DNA of 64,000 bases from Streptomyces rubrogriseus (GTDB lineage: Bacteria > Actinomycetota > Actinomycetes > Streptomycetales > Streptomycetaceae), in NCBI RefSeq assembly GCF_027947575.1, contig NZ_CP116256.1:6014001-6078000 (forward strand), in the 5' to 3' direction. The notes beneath the pieces were generated by a model. That model saw nothing but the letters and a program-made list of their open reading frames with translations. It was not told the origin of the DNA and did not search any database. The stretch's first letter is position 1; each line of letters opens with the position of its first letter. A program made the position numbers and the translations under genes. Below are positions 52,064 to 63,053 of the stretch, in pieces.

Positions 52064-52750
52064 CTAGCCCCCGCGCAGTAGCTCGCCGGGGGTGGCTCCC
52101 GCCAACTCCCGTACGTCCCGGGTCAGATGTGCCTGGTCCGCGTAGCCGGTGCGGGCGGCCGTCTCGGCGAGCGGCGTGCCGTCCCGGGCCAGGGCGAGGG
52201 CGCGTTGCAGCCGCAGGACGCGGGCCAGCGTCTTGGGGCCGTAGCCGAAGGCCGCCAGGGAGCGGCGGTGCAGGCGCCGGGCTCCGATGCCGAGCGCGTC
52301 GGCGGTCGCGGCGACCGGGCGGCCCGCGTCCAGGGCGGCGACGACCCGGGCAAGGAGCGGGTCCGGGGGCCCGGCCTCGCCGGCGCGGGACAGCGCGGCC
52401 TCGTCCAGGCCGGTCGCCGGGTCGGGGGCGGCGTTCACCCGAGCGGCCAGCCGCCTCGCGCGGGCGGCCTACCAGAGGTCGGTCAGCTCGACACGCCGGT
52501 CGCGCAGGGCGTCGGCGGGGACGCCGAGGAGGGCCGGCGCGGTGCCGGGGTAGAAGCGGACGCCTGCCCAGGCGCCCGCGCCGCCCTCGGTGACGTGGGC
52601 CCGCGTGTCGGGGCCAGCGACCAGGAGCCGGCCGTCGTACCAGAGCAGATCCATGCAACCGTCGGGAAGGACCCGCCCGGGGCCGGACCCGGACGGGGTG
52701 TTGGTCCACACCACCGCCCCGCTCAGCCGGGACGCCCGCTCCGCGTACAC
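52064..52750 (-). pseudogene. AraC-type regulator interrupted by an amber codon
   Basis: One continuous frame from GTG 52750 to the stop at 52064 is broken only by TAG at 52469-52471. The N-terminal part ([19 protein letters not shown] to VELTDLW) is the DUF6597-type ligand domain; after the TAG the same frame continues through [17 protein letters not shown] into an AraC helix-turn-helix ([20 protein letters not shown]). The sequence reads on unchanged across the stop, so a recent nonsense mutation or a base-call error is likelier than two separate genes. A GTG at 52438 could allow restart of the DNA-binding half. It follows another AraC gene with a gap of 10 bases. Confidence 0.82.
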
Positions 52751-52760
52751 GCCTGCCAGG

Positions 52761-53699
52761 TTACGCCGGGGCCGGGACCCGGTACTCCTGCGGGCTGACG
52801 CCGTACGTCCGTTTGAAGGCGGTGGACAGGGCGAACGCGCTGCCGTAGCCGACCTGGCGGGCGATGGCGCCGAGGGTGTCCGCGCTGTCGCGCAGCCGGT
52901 CGGCGGCCAGGGCGAGGCGCCAGCCGGTGAGGTATCCCATGGGCGGTTCGCCGACCAGGTCGGTGAAGCGCCGGGCGAGCGCGGCACGGGAGACCCCGGC
53001 CTCGGCGGCGAGGGACGCGACGGTCCAGGGGTGCGCCGGGTCGTCCTGGAGCAGCCGCAGCGCCCGGCCGACGACCGGGTCGCCCAGCGCCCGGTACCAG
53101 GCGGGTGCCTCGGCCGAGGGCCGGGCGAACCAGGCCCGCAGCGCGGCGATGACCAGCAGGTCCAGGAGCCGGTCCAGGACGACTTCCTGGCCCGGCTCGT
53201 CCCGCGTGACCTCCGCCATCAGCAGCGGGGTGAGGGGGTTGTCCCACGCCTCGCCGGTGAGGGACAGCAGCGGGGGCAGCGCGTCGAGGAGGCGGCCGCC
53301 GATCTCGCCCCGGACCAGGTAGGTGCCGATGAGGAGGACCGCCTCGCCGTCGGCGCGGTCGCCCCAGGTGCGCACGCCGAGGTCCATCGAGCCGTTGAGG
53401 GGCCGTCCGTCGGGGTAGCTGCACGCGCCGCCCGGCAGGATCACCGCCTGCGGGGCGGTGCCGGGGTCGTCGGCGCAGACGTACGGGTCGGGGCCGCGCG
53501 CGATGGCCAGGTCCCCGGCCCGCAGCCGCAGCCGCTCCCCCGTGTCCGGCACGATCCAGGCACCGCCGCGGACCATGAGCATCACGGTCAGCGGCGCCCG
53601 GTCCTCGACGCGCACGGCCCACGGCGGGTCGAAACAGGCGCGGATCATGAAGGCCCCGCGGGCCCGGGGGCCTTCCAGCAGTCCGGCGAGTGCGTCCAC
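52761..53699 (-). CDS. AraC family regulator with cupin_6 domain
   Basis: 312 residues from GTG 53699, where the family similarity begins ([20 protein letters not shown]); GTG 53735 would add 12 residues. N-terminal AraC-type cupin ligand domain, about 1-190. C-terminal double helix-turn-helix, about 205-310: [20 protein letters not shown] and [20 protein letters not shown]. The last residues, GVSPQEYRV, are typical. The neighbouring broken AraC gene ends 10 bases away on the same strand. Target unknown. Confidence 0.9.
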   Translation of the reverse strand: MDALAGLLEGPRARGAFMIRACFDPPWAVRVEDRAPLTVMLMVRGGAWIVPDTGERLRLRAGDLAIARGPDPYVCADDPGTAPQAVILPGGACSYPDGRPLNGSMDLGVRTWGDRADGEAVLLIGTYLVRGEIGGRLLDALPPLLSLTGEAWDNPLTPLLMAEVTRDEPGQEVVLDRLLDLLVIAALRAWFARPSAEAPAWYRALGDPVVGRALRLLQDDPAHPWTVASLAAEAGVSRAALARRFTDLVGEPPMGYLTGWRLALAADRLRDSADTLGAIARQVGYGSAFALSTAFKRTYGVSPQEYRVPAPA

Positions 53700-53756
53700 G
53701 GTGCCAGTGTCCCGGTCGGGTCCGCGGGACGTCACCGAGGGGTGCCCCGGACCTCC

Positions 53757-54551
53757 TCACTCCGTCGCGACGGCCGCGTCGAGCGCTCTCCTGGCCGCCG
53801 CGACGACCGTGCCGTCGGTGACGAAGTGGGTGTCGTCCTCGGCGGAGGTGCCGCCCGCGCCGAGCGGCACCCAGCCGGCCGCGCGCCGGGGGGTCGCCCG
53901 GGACTTGGCGGACAGGTGCACCGAGCGGGCGCCCGCCGCGAGCAGACCGGCGATGTCGCCGGTCCTGACTCCGCCCCCGGCGGCCACGTCGAGCCCGGGG
54001 TTCGCCGCGGCCATCGCGGCCAGTACGGCGCTCCCCTCGATCGCGGTGGGCGCGCCGCCGGAGGTGAGGACGCGGGTGATGCCGAGCCCCGGCAGCGCCG
54101 CGACGGCGGCCACCGGGTCGCTCGCCTGGTCCACCGCCCGGTGGAGCGTCACCTGTGCGGCGGGGGCGGTGTCCCGCGCGGCGCCGGCGAGCGCGGCGAG
54201 GGCGTCCGTGTCGAGGGCGCCGTCCGGGGTCAGTGCTCCGACGACGACGCCGCCGGCGCCCGCGCGCAGGGCGGTGCGCACCTCCGCGGTCATCAGGGCG
54301 ACCTCCTCGGCGTCGTACACGAAGTCGCCGGGGCGGCAGCGGACGAGGACGTGGACGGGCGGCCCGGACTCGACGGCCGCCTCGACCGTCGCGGTCGAGG
54401 GGGTCAGGCCGCCCAGTTCGAGTGCGGTGCACAGTTCGACGCGGTCCGCCCCGTTCTCACGGGCGGTGCGGGCGCCGGCCGGGGAGACGACCGCGATCTC
54501 CAGCGCTGCGGCCACCGGGGCGGCGGCCTCCGGGGCAGGTCCGGCGCTCAT
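53757..54551 (-). CDS. cutC: CutC family protein
   Basis: 264 residues, a TIM barrel. Family motifs: GADRVELCTALELGGLTPS near residue 35, HVLVRCRPGDFVYD near 68, VVVGALTPDGALD near 100, and VTLHRAVDQ and VLTSGGAPTAIEG later. CutC was named for copper homeostasis, but its biochemistry is unsettled. Here it is the third gene of an operon with an M81 peptidase (overlap ATGA) and a ROK regulator, without copper genes nearby, which argues for a catabolic or hydrolytic role instead. Confidence 0.93.
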   Translation of the reverse strand: MSAGPAPEAAAPVAAALEIAVVSPAGARTARENGADRVELCTALELGGLTPSTATVEAAVESGPPVHVLVRCRPGDFVYDAEEVALMTAEVRTALRAGAGGVVVGALTPDGALDTDALAALAGAARDTAPAAQVTLHRAVDQASDPVAAVAALPGLGITRVLTSGGAPTAIEGSAVLAAMAAANPGLDVAAGGGVRTGDIAGLLAAGARSVHLSAKSRATPRRAAGWVPLGAGGTSAEDDTHFVTDGTVVAAARRALDAAVATE

Positions 54552-56089
54552 TCGTCGGCCCCGGTCAGCGGCTGGTCGGCGGCCGGGATCAGGCGGGCGG
54601 ACAGGTCCGGGTCCGCCATGGCGGGGTCGAAGGGGAACATGGGCCGGCGGATGCGGCGGTGGCCGAGGCGTACGAGGTCCTGGTCGACGCCGCCCGGGGT
54701 GAGCGCCATCTTCCAGTCGGCGGCCATGGCGAACAGCTCGGGTTCCAGGTAGCCGATCTTCACGACGACGATGTCGGCGCCGCGCGGGTCGAGGTCCAGG
54801 TCGGTGAAGTCGTGCTCGTGGTGGTAGGGCTTGCGCAGCTCGGTGAGGATCACGTAGGCGCTGCCGACGCGTATCACCACCTCGGTGCGGGCGTCGCGGT
54901 CGCCGAGCCGGACGGCGTGCACGACTCCGGTGAGGGTGACGGGTCCGGCGTGCCGGTCGTCGACCTCGGCGCCCGCCGTCACCGTCACCGTCGCCCCGAC
55001 GCCCGCGGCGGCGGCCTGCCGGACGGCCTCGGGGCCGGGCACCGAGGCGTACAGGACGGTCGGCCCGTCCTCCTTCTGGAACTCGGGGCGGGCGAGCAGG
55101 CGGGCCAGGCCCCAGGTCACGTCGCCGGCGCCGCCCGCGGTCGGGTTGTCGCCGGTGTCGCTGACGTAGTACGGGCGCCGCTCGCCGGCCAGGGCCTCGT
55201 CCAGGATGTCGTCGAAGGTGCCGGTGGGGGCGACGAAGTCGAAGTCGTGGCGGGCCTCCCAGAAGCCGCGGGCCAGCTTCTCGGCGCCCGCGGAGACCGC
55301 CTGCTCGTCGTGGCCGGTGACGACGACCGCGGCCCGGTTGCGGGGTTCGTCGGCCCAGGCGTAGCCGACCCAGATCGCCGCGTCGAGCACGCCCTCGTGG
55401 GCCTCGACCTCGGGAACGGCCCCGTACACGCTCTTCGCGGGCTCGATCCGGGTGGAGGTCTGCTCACCGGCCAGCAGGACGGGCACCGGCACCCATGCCT
55501 TCAGCGGACGGGGGGCGCCCGAGGCGAGGTGGGTCAGCAGGTTGCGGACGGCGCGCTCCTTGGTCTCCATGTGGTCCTCGTGCGGGGCCATCCGGTAGCA
55601 GGTGATCAGGTCGCTGCGGTGGACGAGGGCGCGGGAGACGTTGCCGTGCAGGTCCATGGAGGTGGAGACGGTCACGTCGTCGCCGACGACGGAGCGCACC
55701 TTCTCCAGCAGCAGGGCCTCGGCGTCGTCGAGGCCCTCGACGGTCATGGCGCCGTGGATGTCGAACCAGAGGCCGTCCAGCGGGGGCAGGGCGGCGAGCC
55801 GGGTGAGGAGTTCCCGGGTGAGTTCCTCCCAGGCCGCGGCGGTGACGGTGCCGCCGGGCAGCGACTTGCCGACCAGGGCGCCGTGCCAGTCGGCCGCCTC
55901 GCGCAGTTCCTCGCCGACGGCGAGGAAGGGGTAGCGGTCCAGCACCTCCTGGCCGCGGGAGGGGTGGAAGGCTGGCGCCTGGGTGCGGGCGGGCGAGAAG
56001 GTGGACGACTCGATGCCGAGGCCGGCGATGGCGATGACCGGGCGGCGGGAGGCGGCGGGGGCCGAGGTGGGGGTGCTGGGGTGGGACAT
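54548..56089 (-). CDS. M81 family metallopeptidase (MlrC-like)
   Basis: 513 residues, full length for the family. N-terminal M81 domain (about 15-310) with metal-ligand type motifs FDIHGAM (D110, H112) and SMDLHGN (H148), then the MlrC C-terminal domain (about 320-500). MlrC of microcystin degraders cleaves linear peptides; other M81 members are unassigned and may open amide or cyclic bonds. No signal peptide, so it works on imported substrate. It follows the ROK regulator by 49 bases and overlaps cutC. GAGGAG precedes ATG 56089. Confidence 0.92.
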   Translation of the reverse strand: MSHPSTPTSAPAASRRPVIAIAGLGIESSTFSPARTQAPAFHPSRGQEVLDRYPFLAVGEELREAADWHGALVGKSLPGGTVTAAAWEELTRELLTRLAALPPLDGLWFDIHGAMTVEGLDDAEALLLEKVRSVVGDDVTVSTSMDLHGNVSRALVHRSDLITCYRMAPHEDHMETKERAVRNLLTHLASGAPRPLKAWVPVPVLLAGEQTSTRIEPAKSVYGAVPEVEAHEGVLDAAIWVGYAWADEPRNRAAVVVTGHDEQAVSAGAEKLARGFWEARHDFDFVAPTGTFDDILDEALAGERRPYYVSDTGDNPTAGGAGDVTWGLARLLARPEFQKEDGPTVLYASVPGPEAVRQAAAAGVGATVTVTAGAEVDDRHAGPVTLTGVVHAVRLGDRDARTEVVIRVGSAYVILTELRKPYHHEHDFTDLDLDPRGADIVVVKIGYLEPELFAMAADWKMALTPGGVDQDLVRLGHRRIRRPMFPFDPAMADPDLSARLIPAADQPLTGADE

Positions 56090-56138
56090 GGCTCCTCGTT
56101 CGTGCGGGTGGCGCGGGTGGGCGTTGCTTCGGGGCGTC

Positions 56139-57362
56139 TCAGGAGGTGGTGGGGCTCTGGAACCGGTCCGGGTCCAGCTGCGCCCCGCCGACCTGGCGCA
56201 GGGCCTGCCCCAGCGCCCGCTGGAGGGCGAACAGTCCGGCGCCGACCAGACCGGCGTCGCGGCCGAGGACGGCTCGTTCGATGGCGAGGTGTTCGGTGAC
56301 CAGCGGGTGGCAGCTCTCGTAGAGCTGGCTGCGGACGGCGGCGACGAACGGCTCGACGGTGGAGAGGATGCCGCCCAGGTAGACGGCGTCCGGGTTGAAG
56401 AAGTTGACGTTCGCGGCGAGCACCTGGCCGAGGTAGTCCCCGGCCCTGCGCACCGCCCGGTTGGCCTCCGGGTGCGCGTCGGTGGCCAGCCGCACCACGT
56501 CCTCGGCGCTGGTGACGTCCACGCCCTCGTCCCGCAGCACCCGCACCAGGGCGGCGCCCGAGGCGACCGTCTCCAGGCAGTCGGTGTTGCCGCAGGAGCA
56601 GGGCACGTGGTCGCCGCGGGCGATGCGGATGTGGGTGATCTCCCCGGCCGCGCCCGTGCCGCCGCGGTAGAGCCGGCCGTCGACGAGGGCGGCGGCGCCG
56701 ATCGCGGTGCCGGTCTTCACCATGATCACCTGCTGGTGGCGTCCCTTGCGGGCGATGTGCTCGCCGACGGCCATGCAGTTGGCGTCGTTGTCGGCGACGG
56801 CGGGTACCGCGAAGCGCTCCCGGAGCCAGGACTCGACGGGGAAGCGGTTCCAGCCCGGCATCCGGGAGGGTTGTACGACGCTGCCCGTCGCGGTGTCCAC
56901 CGGACCGGGCAGGGAGAGACCGACACCGCGCAGTCGCCCCCGGCCGTGGTGTTCGACCAGCTCCTCCAGGGTGGCGGCGAGCCGGGAGAGGGCCGCCTGC
57001 GGGCCGTCGGCGATCACCAGCGGCACGGTGGAGACGTCGCGCAGCTCGCCCCCGGGCAGGACCACGCCGACCCGGGCGTGGCTGCCGCCCAGGTCGGCGG
57101 CGACGGCGAACTCGTCCTGGCCGCCGAGTCTGAGCACCTTGCGCGGGCGTCCGCCGGTGGAGGACTGGGTCCCCTCCTCGGCGACGAGGCCGTGCTCGAC
57201 CAGCTGGGCCACGGCCACCGAGACGCTGGAGGCCGCGGCGCCGAGCAGCTCGGCGAGCTGGGCCCGGGAGGTCGCCCGGCCGGAGGCGATGAGTTCGAGG
57301 GCCCGCGCCGCCAGTGCCGAGGTGCCTGCCGCCCTCCGGCCGGGCGTACTTATTTCATTCAT
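56139..57362 (-). CDS. ROK family transcriptional repressor
   Basis: 407 residues. An N-terminal winged helix (about 15-70: SRAQLAELLGAAASSVSVAV) is followed by the ROK sugar-binding fold: AVAADLGGSHARVGVV, GLSLPGPVDTATG, and the zinc motif CSCGNTDC near residue 258. ROK repressors sense sugars or amino sugars. It precedes the M81/CutC genes and is divergent from a peptide-type ABC transporter, so it likely controls both sides. A dyad (57494-57508) in the intergenic region could be its operator. Confidence 0.92.
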   Translation of the reverse strand: MNEISTPGRRAAGTSALAARALELIASGRATSRAQLAELLGAAASSVSVAVAQLVEHGLVAEEGTQSSTGGRPRKVLRLGGQDEFAVAADLGGSHARVGVVLPGGELRDVSTVPLVIADGPQAALSRLAATLEELVEHHGRGRLRGVGLSLPGPVDTATGSVVQPSRMPGWNRFPVESWLRERFAVPAVADNDANCMAVGEHIARKGRHQQVIMVKTGTAIGAAALVDGRLYRGGTGAAGEITHIRIARGDHVPCSCGNTDCLETVASGAALVRVLRDEGVDVTSAEDVVRLATDAHPEANRAVRRAGDYLGQVLAANVNFFNPDAVYLGGILSTVEPFVAAVRSQLYESCHPLVTEHLAIERAVLGRDAGLVGAGLFALQRALGQALRQVGGAQLDPDRFQSPTTS

Positions 57363-57493
57363 GTACGTGCTTACTTCCCCATCGTCGGTCCGATGCAGAC
57401 AGTACGCCTGAAACGGCGTCCCGTGAATGGCGGTCAGTGCAGTAATTCCCGGCCATGACAGGGTCCGGACTTTTTTCAGAAACGGAGATACTT

Positions 57494-57508
57494 AGTTGTT
57501 ACTCAACT
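57494..57508. promoter_or_regulatory. Inverted repeat, candidate ROK operator
   Basis: AGTTG-TTACT-CAACT, perfect 5-base arms in an AT-rich island within the 209-base divergent region, 64 bases before the substrate-binding protein ATG. ROK repressors use AT-rich dyads. Assignment is by position. Confidence 0.6.
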
Positions 57509-57571
57509 TTGTTTGTGCATGCACCGAGTCAGGCGTTAGCTACCTCCAGGCCACTCACCTGGAGGAGATAC

Positions 57572-59380
57572 ATGTCCCCTGCTCGCACAGCGCCACGCCG
57601 ACGCCGGGCGCTCGTCGTCGGCGCATGCGCGGCCGTGGGCGTGCTGCTCAGCGGCTGCACGGGCGGCGTGTCCGCCCCCTCCGGCTCCAAGAACGAGATC
57701 AACTACGCCCTCCCGGCGAACTTCACCCCGAACTGGATCGTGCCGATCGGGACGCCGGGGCACCTCAACACGAACAACGCCTCCATATCCCAGGTGCTGT
57801 GGGAGCCCCTGATCGCCTACGACGGCTCCACCGGCGAGATCGGCTGGAACAAGGACAACTCGCTGGCGACGGACGCGAAGTTCGCCGCGGACGACAAGAG
57901 CGTCACCATCACCCTCGGCGACCGTCACTGGAGCGACGGTGAGCCGGTCACCTCACGGGACGTCGAGTTCTGGTTCAACCTGGTCAGGGAGAACAAGAAG
58001 GCGTGGGCCAGCTACAGCCCGGGCAAGGCCCCGGACGTCTGGTCGTCCTTCAGGACCATCGACGACCGGCACTTCACGCTCGACTTCGACCGCGCCTACA
58101 ACCAGCAGTGGATGCTCGCCAACGAGCTGAGCATGATCCGCGTGATGCCGCAGCACGCGTGGGACAAGACCAGCGACTCCGGAACCGTCTCCGACCTCGA
58201 CCGCACCCCGGCCGGCGCCGAGAAGGTGTGGACGTACCTGATCGACGCCGGGAAGAAGATCTCCCACTACGCGAGCGACCCGCTGTGGAAGACGGTCAGC
58301 GGCCCGTACCGGATCAAGTCCTTCTCCACCTCCGGCCGGGTCGAGCTCGTCGAGAACGAGAAGTACGACGGCGGGGGCGCGGCCCACGTCGAGCAGATCA
58401 ACCTGCTGTCCTTCACCACCGTGGCCGCCGAGGAGAACGCGCTGCGGGCGGGCACGGTCGACTACGGCTACATCAGGGCCTCCGACCTCGGGATCAAGAA
58501 GTCCTTCACGGACCTCGGCTACCACGTCGAGCGGTGGTCCGGCTGGGCCGTCACCTACATGCCGTACAACTTCAACAACCCCGAGATGGGCGCGGTCTTC
58601 CGGCAGCTGTACGCACGGCAGGCCATCCAGATGTCCGTCGACCAGAAGACGCTGTCCAAGGTGCTCTACAACGGCACCGCCGTACCCACCTACGGTCCCG
58701 TCCCGCAGGGGCAGCCGTCCGCCTTCCTCTCGGACGAGCAGAAGGCGGAGCCGTACCCGTTCTCCAACTCCGCGGCGCGCAAGCTGCTGACGGACCACGG
58801 CTGGACCATGAAGGACGGCACGATGGTGTGCACCTCACCGGGCGCGGGCGGGGGGCAGTGCGGCGAGGGCGTCGAGAAGGGCACCGAGTTCAGGATGCGG
58901 GTGCTCTCCCAGTCCGGCTCGACGGAGACGGACAACATGATGAGCGCCCTGCAGTCCTCCTTCGAGGAGACCGGCATCGACTTCGACATCAAGACCGCAC
59001 CGGTCAACTCGGTCCTCTCGCAGACCGGACAGTGCAAGGAGGACGACCCCGCCTGCAAGTGGCAGCTCTCCTTCTTCGGCAGCGCGGGCAGCTGGTACTT
59101 CCCCGCCTACCCCAGCGGTGACGCGCTCTTCGCGAGCGGCGGCGGCTCCAACTTCGGCAGCTACTCCAACCCCGAGGTGGACCGGCTGATCGACCGCACC
59201 ACCACCTCCTCGTCCCTGGACGCCATGCCCGACTACAGCAAGGCGCTGGCCGAGGAACTGCCCGTGATCTGGCTTCCCGAGCCCGACTACCAGGTCTCCG
59301 TGATCAGGGACGGTCTCGGCGGATTCGCCCAGGACTCCCTCGCCAACTTCCATCCCGCCATGTGGGCGTGGACCGAGTGA
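57572..59380 (+). CDS. ABC transporter substrate-binding lipoprotein (oligopeptide/SBP_bac_5 type)
   Basis: 602 residues. Lipoprotein signal: RRRRALVVGACAAVGVLLSGC with Cys at about residue 28. SBP_bac_5 domain (about 75-530) with SVTITLGDRHWSDGEPVTSRDV, a classic family motif. A CTSPGAGGGQCGEG insert near 420 and a CKEDDPACK pair suggest disulfides. Peptide, opine or oligosaccharide ligands are all possible. GGAGGAG precedes ATG 57572. It heads a plus-strand operon of two permeases, an ATPase and a ROK kinase. Confidence 0.93.
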   Translation: MSPARTAPRRRRALVVGACAAVGVLLSGCTGGVSAPSGSKNEINYALPANFTPNWIVPIGTPGHLNTNNASISQVLWEPLIAYDGSTGEIGWNKDNSLATDAKFAADDKSVTITLGDRHWSDGEPVTSRDVEFWFNLVRENKKAWASYSPGKAPDVWSSFRTIDDRHFTLDFDRAYNQQWMLANELSMIRVMPQHAWDKTSDSGTVSDLDRTPAGAEKVWTYLIDAGKKISHYASDPLWKTVSGPYRIKSFSTSGRVELVENEKYDGGGAAHVEQINLLSFTTVAAEENALRAGTVDYGYIRASDLGIKKSFTDLGYHVERWSGWAVTYMPYNFNNPEMGAVFRQLYARQAIQMSVDQKTLSKVLYNGTAVPTYGPVPQGQPSAFLSDEQKAEPYPFSNSAARKLLTDHGWTMKDGTMVCTSPGAGGGQCGEGVEKGTEFRMRVLSQSGSTETDNMMSALQSSFEETGIDFDIKTAPVNSVLSQTGQCKEDDPACKWQLSFFGSAGSWYFPAYPSGDALFASGGGSNFGSYSNPEVDRLIDRTTTSSSLDAMPDYSKALAEELPVIWLPEPDYQVSVIRDGLGGFAQDSLANFHPAMWAWTE

Positions 59381-59440
59381 GCCCGCACCCCGCCCCCTCA
59401 CCCGCAGCCGTCCCGTCCCCACCCAGTCACCCGGAAACCC

Positions 59441-60400
59441 ATGAGCACATACTCCTTCCTGATCAGGCGGGTCCTGCAGGCCCTGGCGGTGGTCCTCCTC
59501 GTGACCGTCGTGGTGTTCTGCCTGCTGCACGCCCTGCCCGGGGGACCCGCCCGCGGCATCCTCGGCCCCCAGGCCACCGCCTCGCAGATCGCCGCCTTCA
59601 ACCACGAGCAGGGGCTCGACAAGCCGCTGCCGGTTCAGTACGTCTACTACCTGAACCAGCTGGTCCACGGCGATCTCGGCATGTCCTACACCCTCAACGA
59701 ACCCGTCTCCCAGCTGATCACCGAGCGGCTGCCGAAGACCCTGCTGCTGACCGTGCTCTCGGCGGTCGTCGGCCTGCTGGTCGCGGTCCCGCTCGGCGTG
59801 TGGCAGGCCGTCCGCCGCAACAAGCCGGTCGACTACGTCATCACCACGCTCAGCTTCATCGCCTACTCCACCCCCGTGTACTTCCTCGGACTGATCCTGG
59901 TCCTCGTCTTCAGCCAGGTCCTGCCCTGGTTCCCGGCCCAGGCACCCCAGGGCAACAGCGTCGCCGACGTCCTCTCGCAGCCCCAGGGGCTGGTGCTGCC
60001 GGTGGTGGCCGGCGCGGCCACGATGGTCGCCGTCTTCAGCCGCTACATGCGCTCGGCCACGCTGGAGAACCTCACCGAGGACTACGTGCGCACGGCGCGG
60101 GCCGGCGGCACCCGTCCCCGGGCCATCCTGACGCGGCACGTCTTCCGCAACTCGCTGACCCCCGTGGTGGCCATGCTCGGCTACTACATACCGGTCCTCT
60201 TCGGCGGCGCGCTGGTGGTGGAGCAGCTCTTCAACTACCCCGGCATGGGCCTGCTGTTCTGGACCGCCGCCCAGTCCTCCGACTATCCCGTGCTGCTGGG
60301 CTGCGTCCTGGTCATCTCGGTCGCCACCGTGACCGGCACCCTCCTGGCCGACGTCCTGCAACGCGTCATCGACCCCCGAGTGAAGGCAGGTCGGTCATGA
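59441..60400 (+). CDS. ABC transporter permease, DppB type
   Basis: 319 residues, six membrane segments; the N-terminal FLIRRVLQALAVVLLVTVVV and the EAA loop YVRTARAGGTRPRAILTRHV are typical of DppB/OppB permeases. The stop overlaps the next permease start (ATGA). Together with the next gene it forms the membrane channel. Confidence 0.95.
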   Translation: MSTYSFLIRRVLQALAVVLLVTVVVFCLLHALPGGPARGILGPQATASQIAAFNHEQGLDKPLPVQYVYYLNQLVHGDLGMSYTLNEPVSQLITERLPKTLLLTVLSAVVGLLVAVPLGVWQAVRRNKPVDYVITTLSFIAYSTPVYFLGLILVLVFSQVLPWFPAQAPQGNSVADVLSQPQGLVLPVVAGAATMVAVFSRYMRSATLENLTEDYVRTARAGGTRPRAILTRHVFRNSLTPVVAMLGYYIPVLFGGALVVEQLFNYPGMGLLFWTAAQSSDYPVLLGCVLVISVATVTGTLLADVLQRVIDPRVKAGRS

Positions 60401-61286
60401 GCTCCCTCACCTCCCTTGACGGGCTCGCCGCCAAGCCCGAGCGCGCCGCCTCCGGCACCCGGCTCGCGGTCCGCCGCTTCCTGCGCAACCGCCTCGCCGT
60501 GGTCGGGCTCGGGGTCGTGGTCTTCTTCGTGCTGTTCTGCTTCGTGGGTCCGCTGCTCTACACCACCGACCAGACGCACACGCTGCTCCAGCAGGTCAAC
60601 CAGTCGCCCAGCGGAGCCCACTGGCTCGGCACCGACGCGGTCGGCCACGACGAACTGGGCCGGTTGATGTACGGCGGCAAGGTGTCCCTGATCGTCGGTC
60701 TGTCGGCCGGTGTCCTGGCCACGGTCATCGGCACCCTGTGGGGGGCCGCGGCCGGCTACGCGGGCGGCTGGATCGACGCGGTCATGATGCGGGTGGTGGA
60801 CGCGGGCATCGCCATCCCCGCCCTGTTCATCCTGCTGGTGGTCTCCGCGATCACCACCCCCGACCTGACCGGCCTGGTCCTCATCCTCGGTCTCATCTCC
60901 TGGCTCGTGCCCTCGCGCCTGGTGCGGGCGGAGACGCTGACACTGAAGAACCGGGACTTCGTCCTCACCCTGCGCGCGATCGGCGGCACCCACGCGCGCG
61001 CCATCATCCGGCACATCCTGCCGAACTCGGTGTCGACCGTCATCGTGGCGGCCACCTTCCAGATCGCCGACGCGATCCTCCTGGTGGCCTACGTCTCCTA
61101 CCTCGGTCTGGGCGTCCAGCCCCCGTCCACGGACTGGGGCGGCATGCTCTCGTCCGGCATGACCGCGGCCTACTCGGGCTACTGGTGGCTGATCGTGCCG
61201 CCCGGCCTCGCCATCATCCTGGTGGTGTGGGCGTTCAACGCGATCGGAGACGGACTCCGGGACGCATTCGACGTGAGGGGGCGGGC

Positions 61287-61290
<4 letters not shown>
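60397..61290 (+). CDS. ABC transporter permease, DppC type
   Basis: 297 residues, six membrane segments. The N-terminal cytoplasmic stretch (RLAVRRFLRNRLAVVGLGVV) and the loop VLTLRAIGGTHARAIIRHIL are DppC/OppC features, as is the GTDAVGHDELGRLMYGG motif. ATG 60397 overlaps the DppB stop, and its stop overlaps the ATPase start. Confidence 0.95.

Positions 61291-63049
<1,759 letters not shown>

Positions 63050-63053
<4 letters not shown>

Noticed and set aside
52064-52438. Separate short AraC gene starting at GTG 52438
   Set aside because: The upstream frame continues without any other stop into a matching ligand domain, so one interrupted gene explains the data better.
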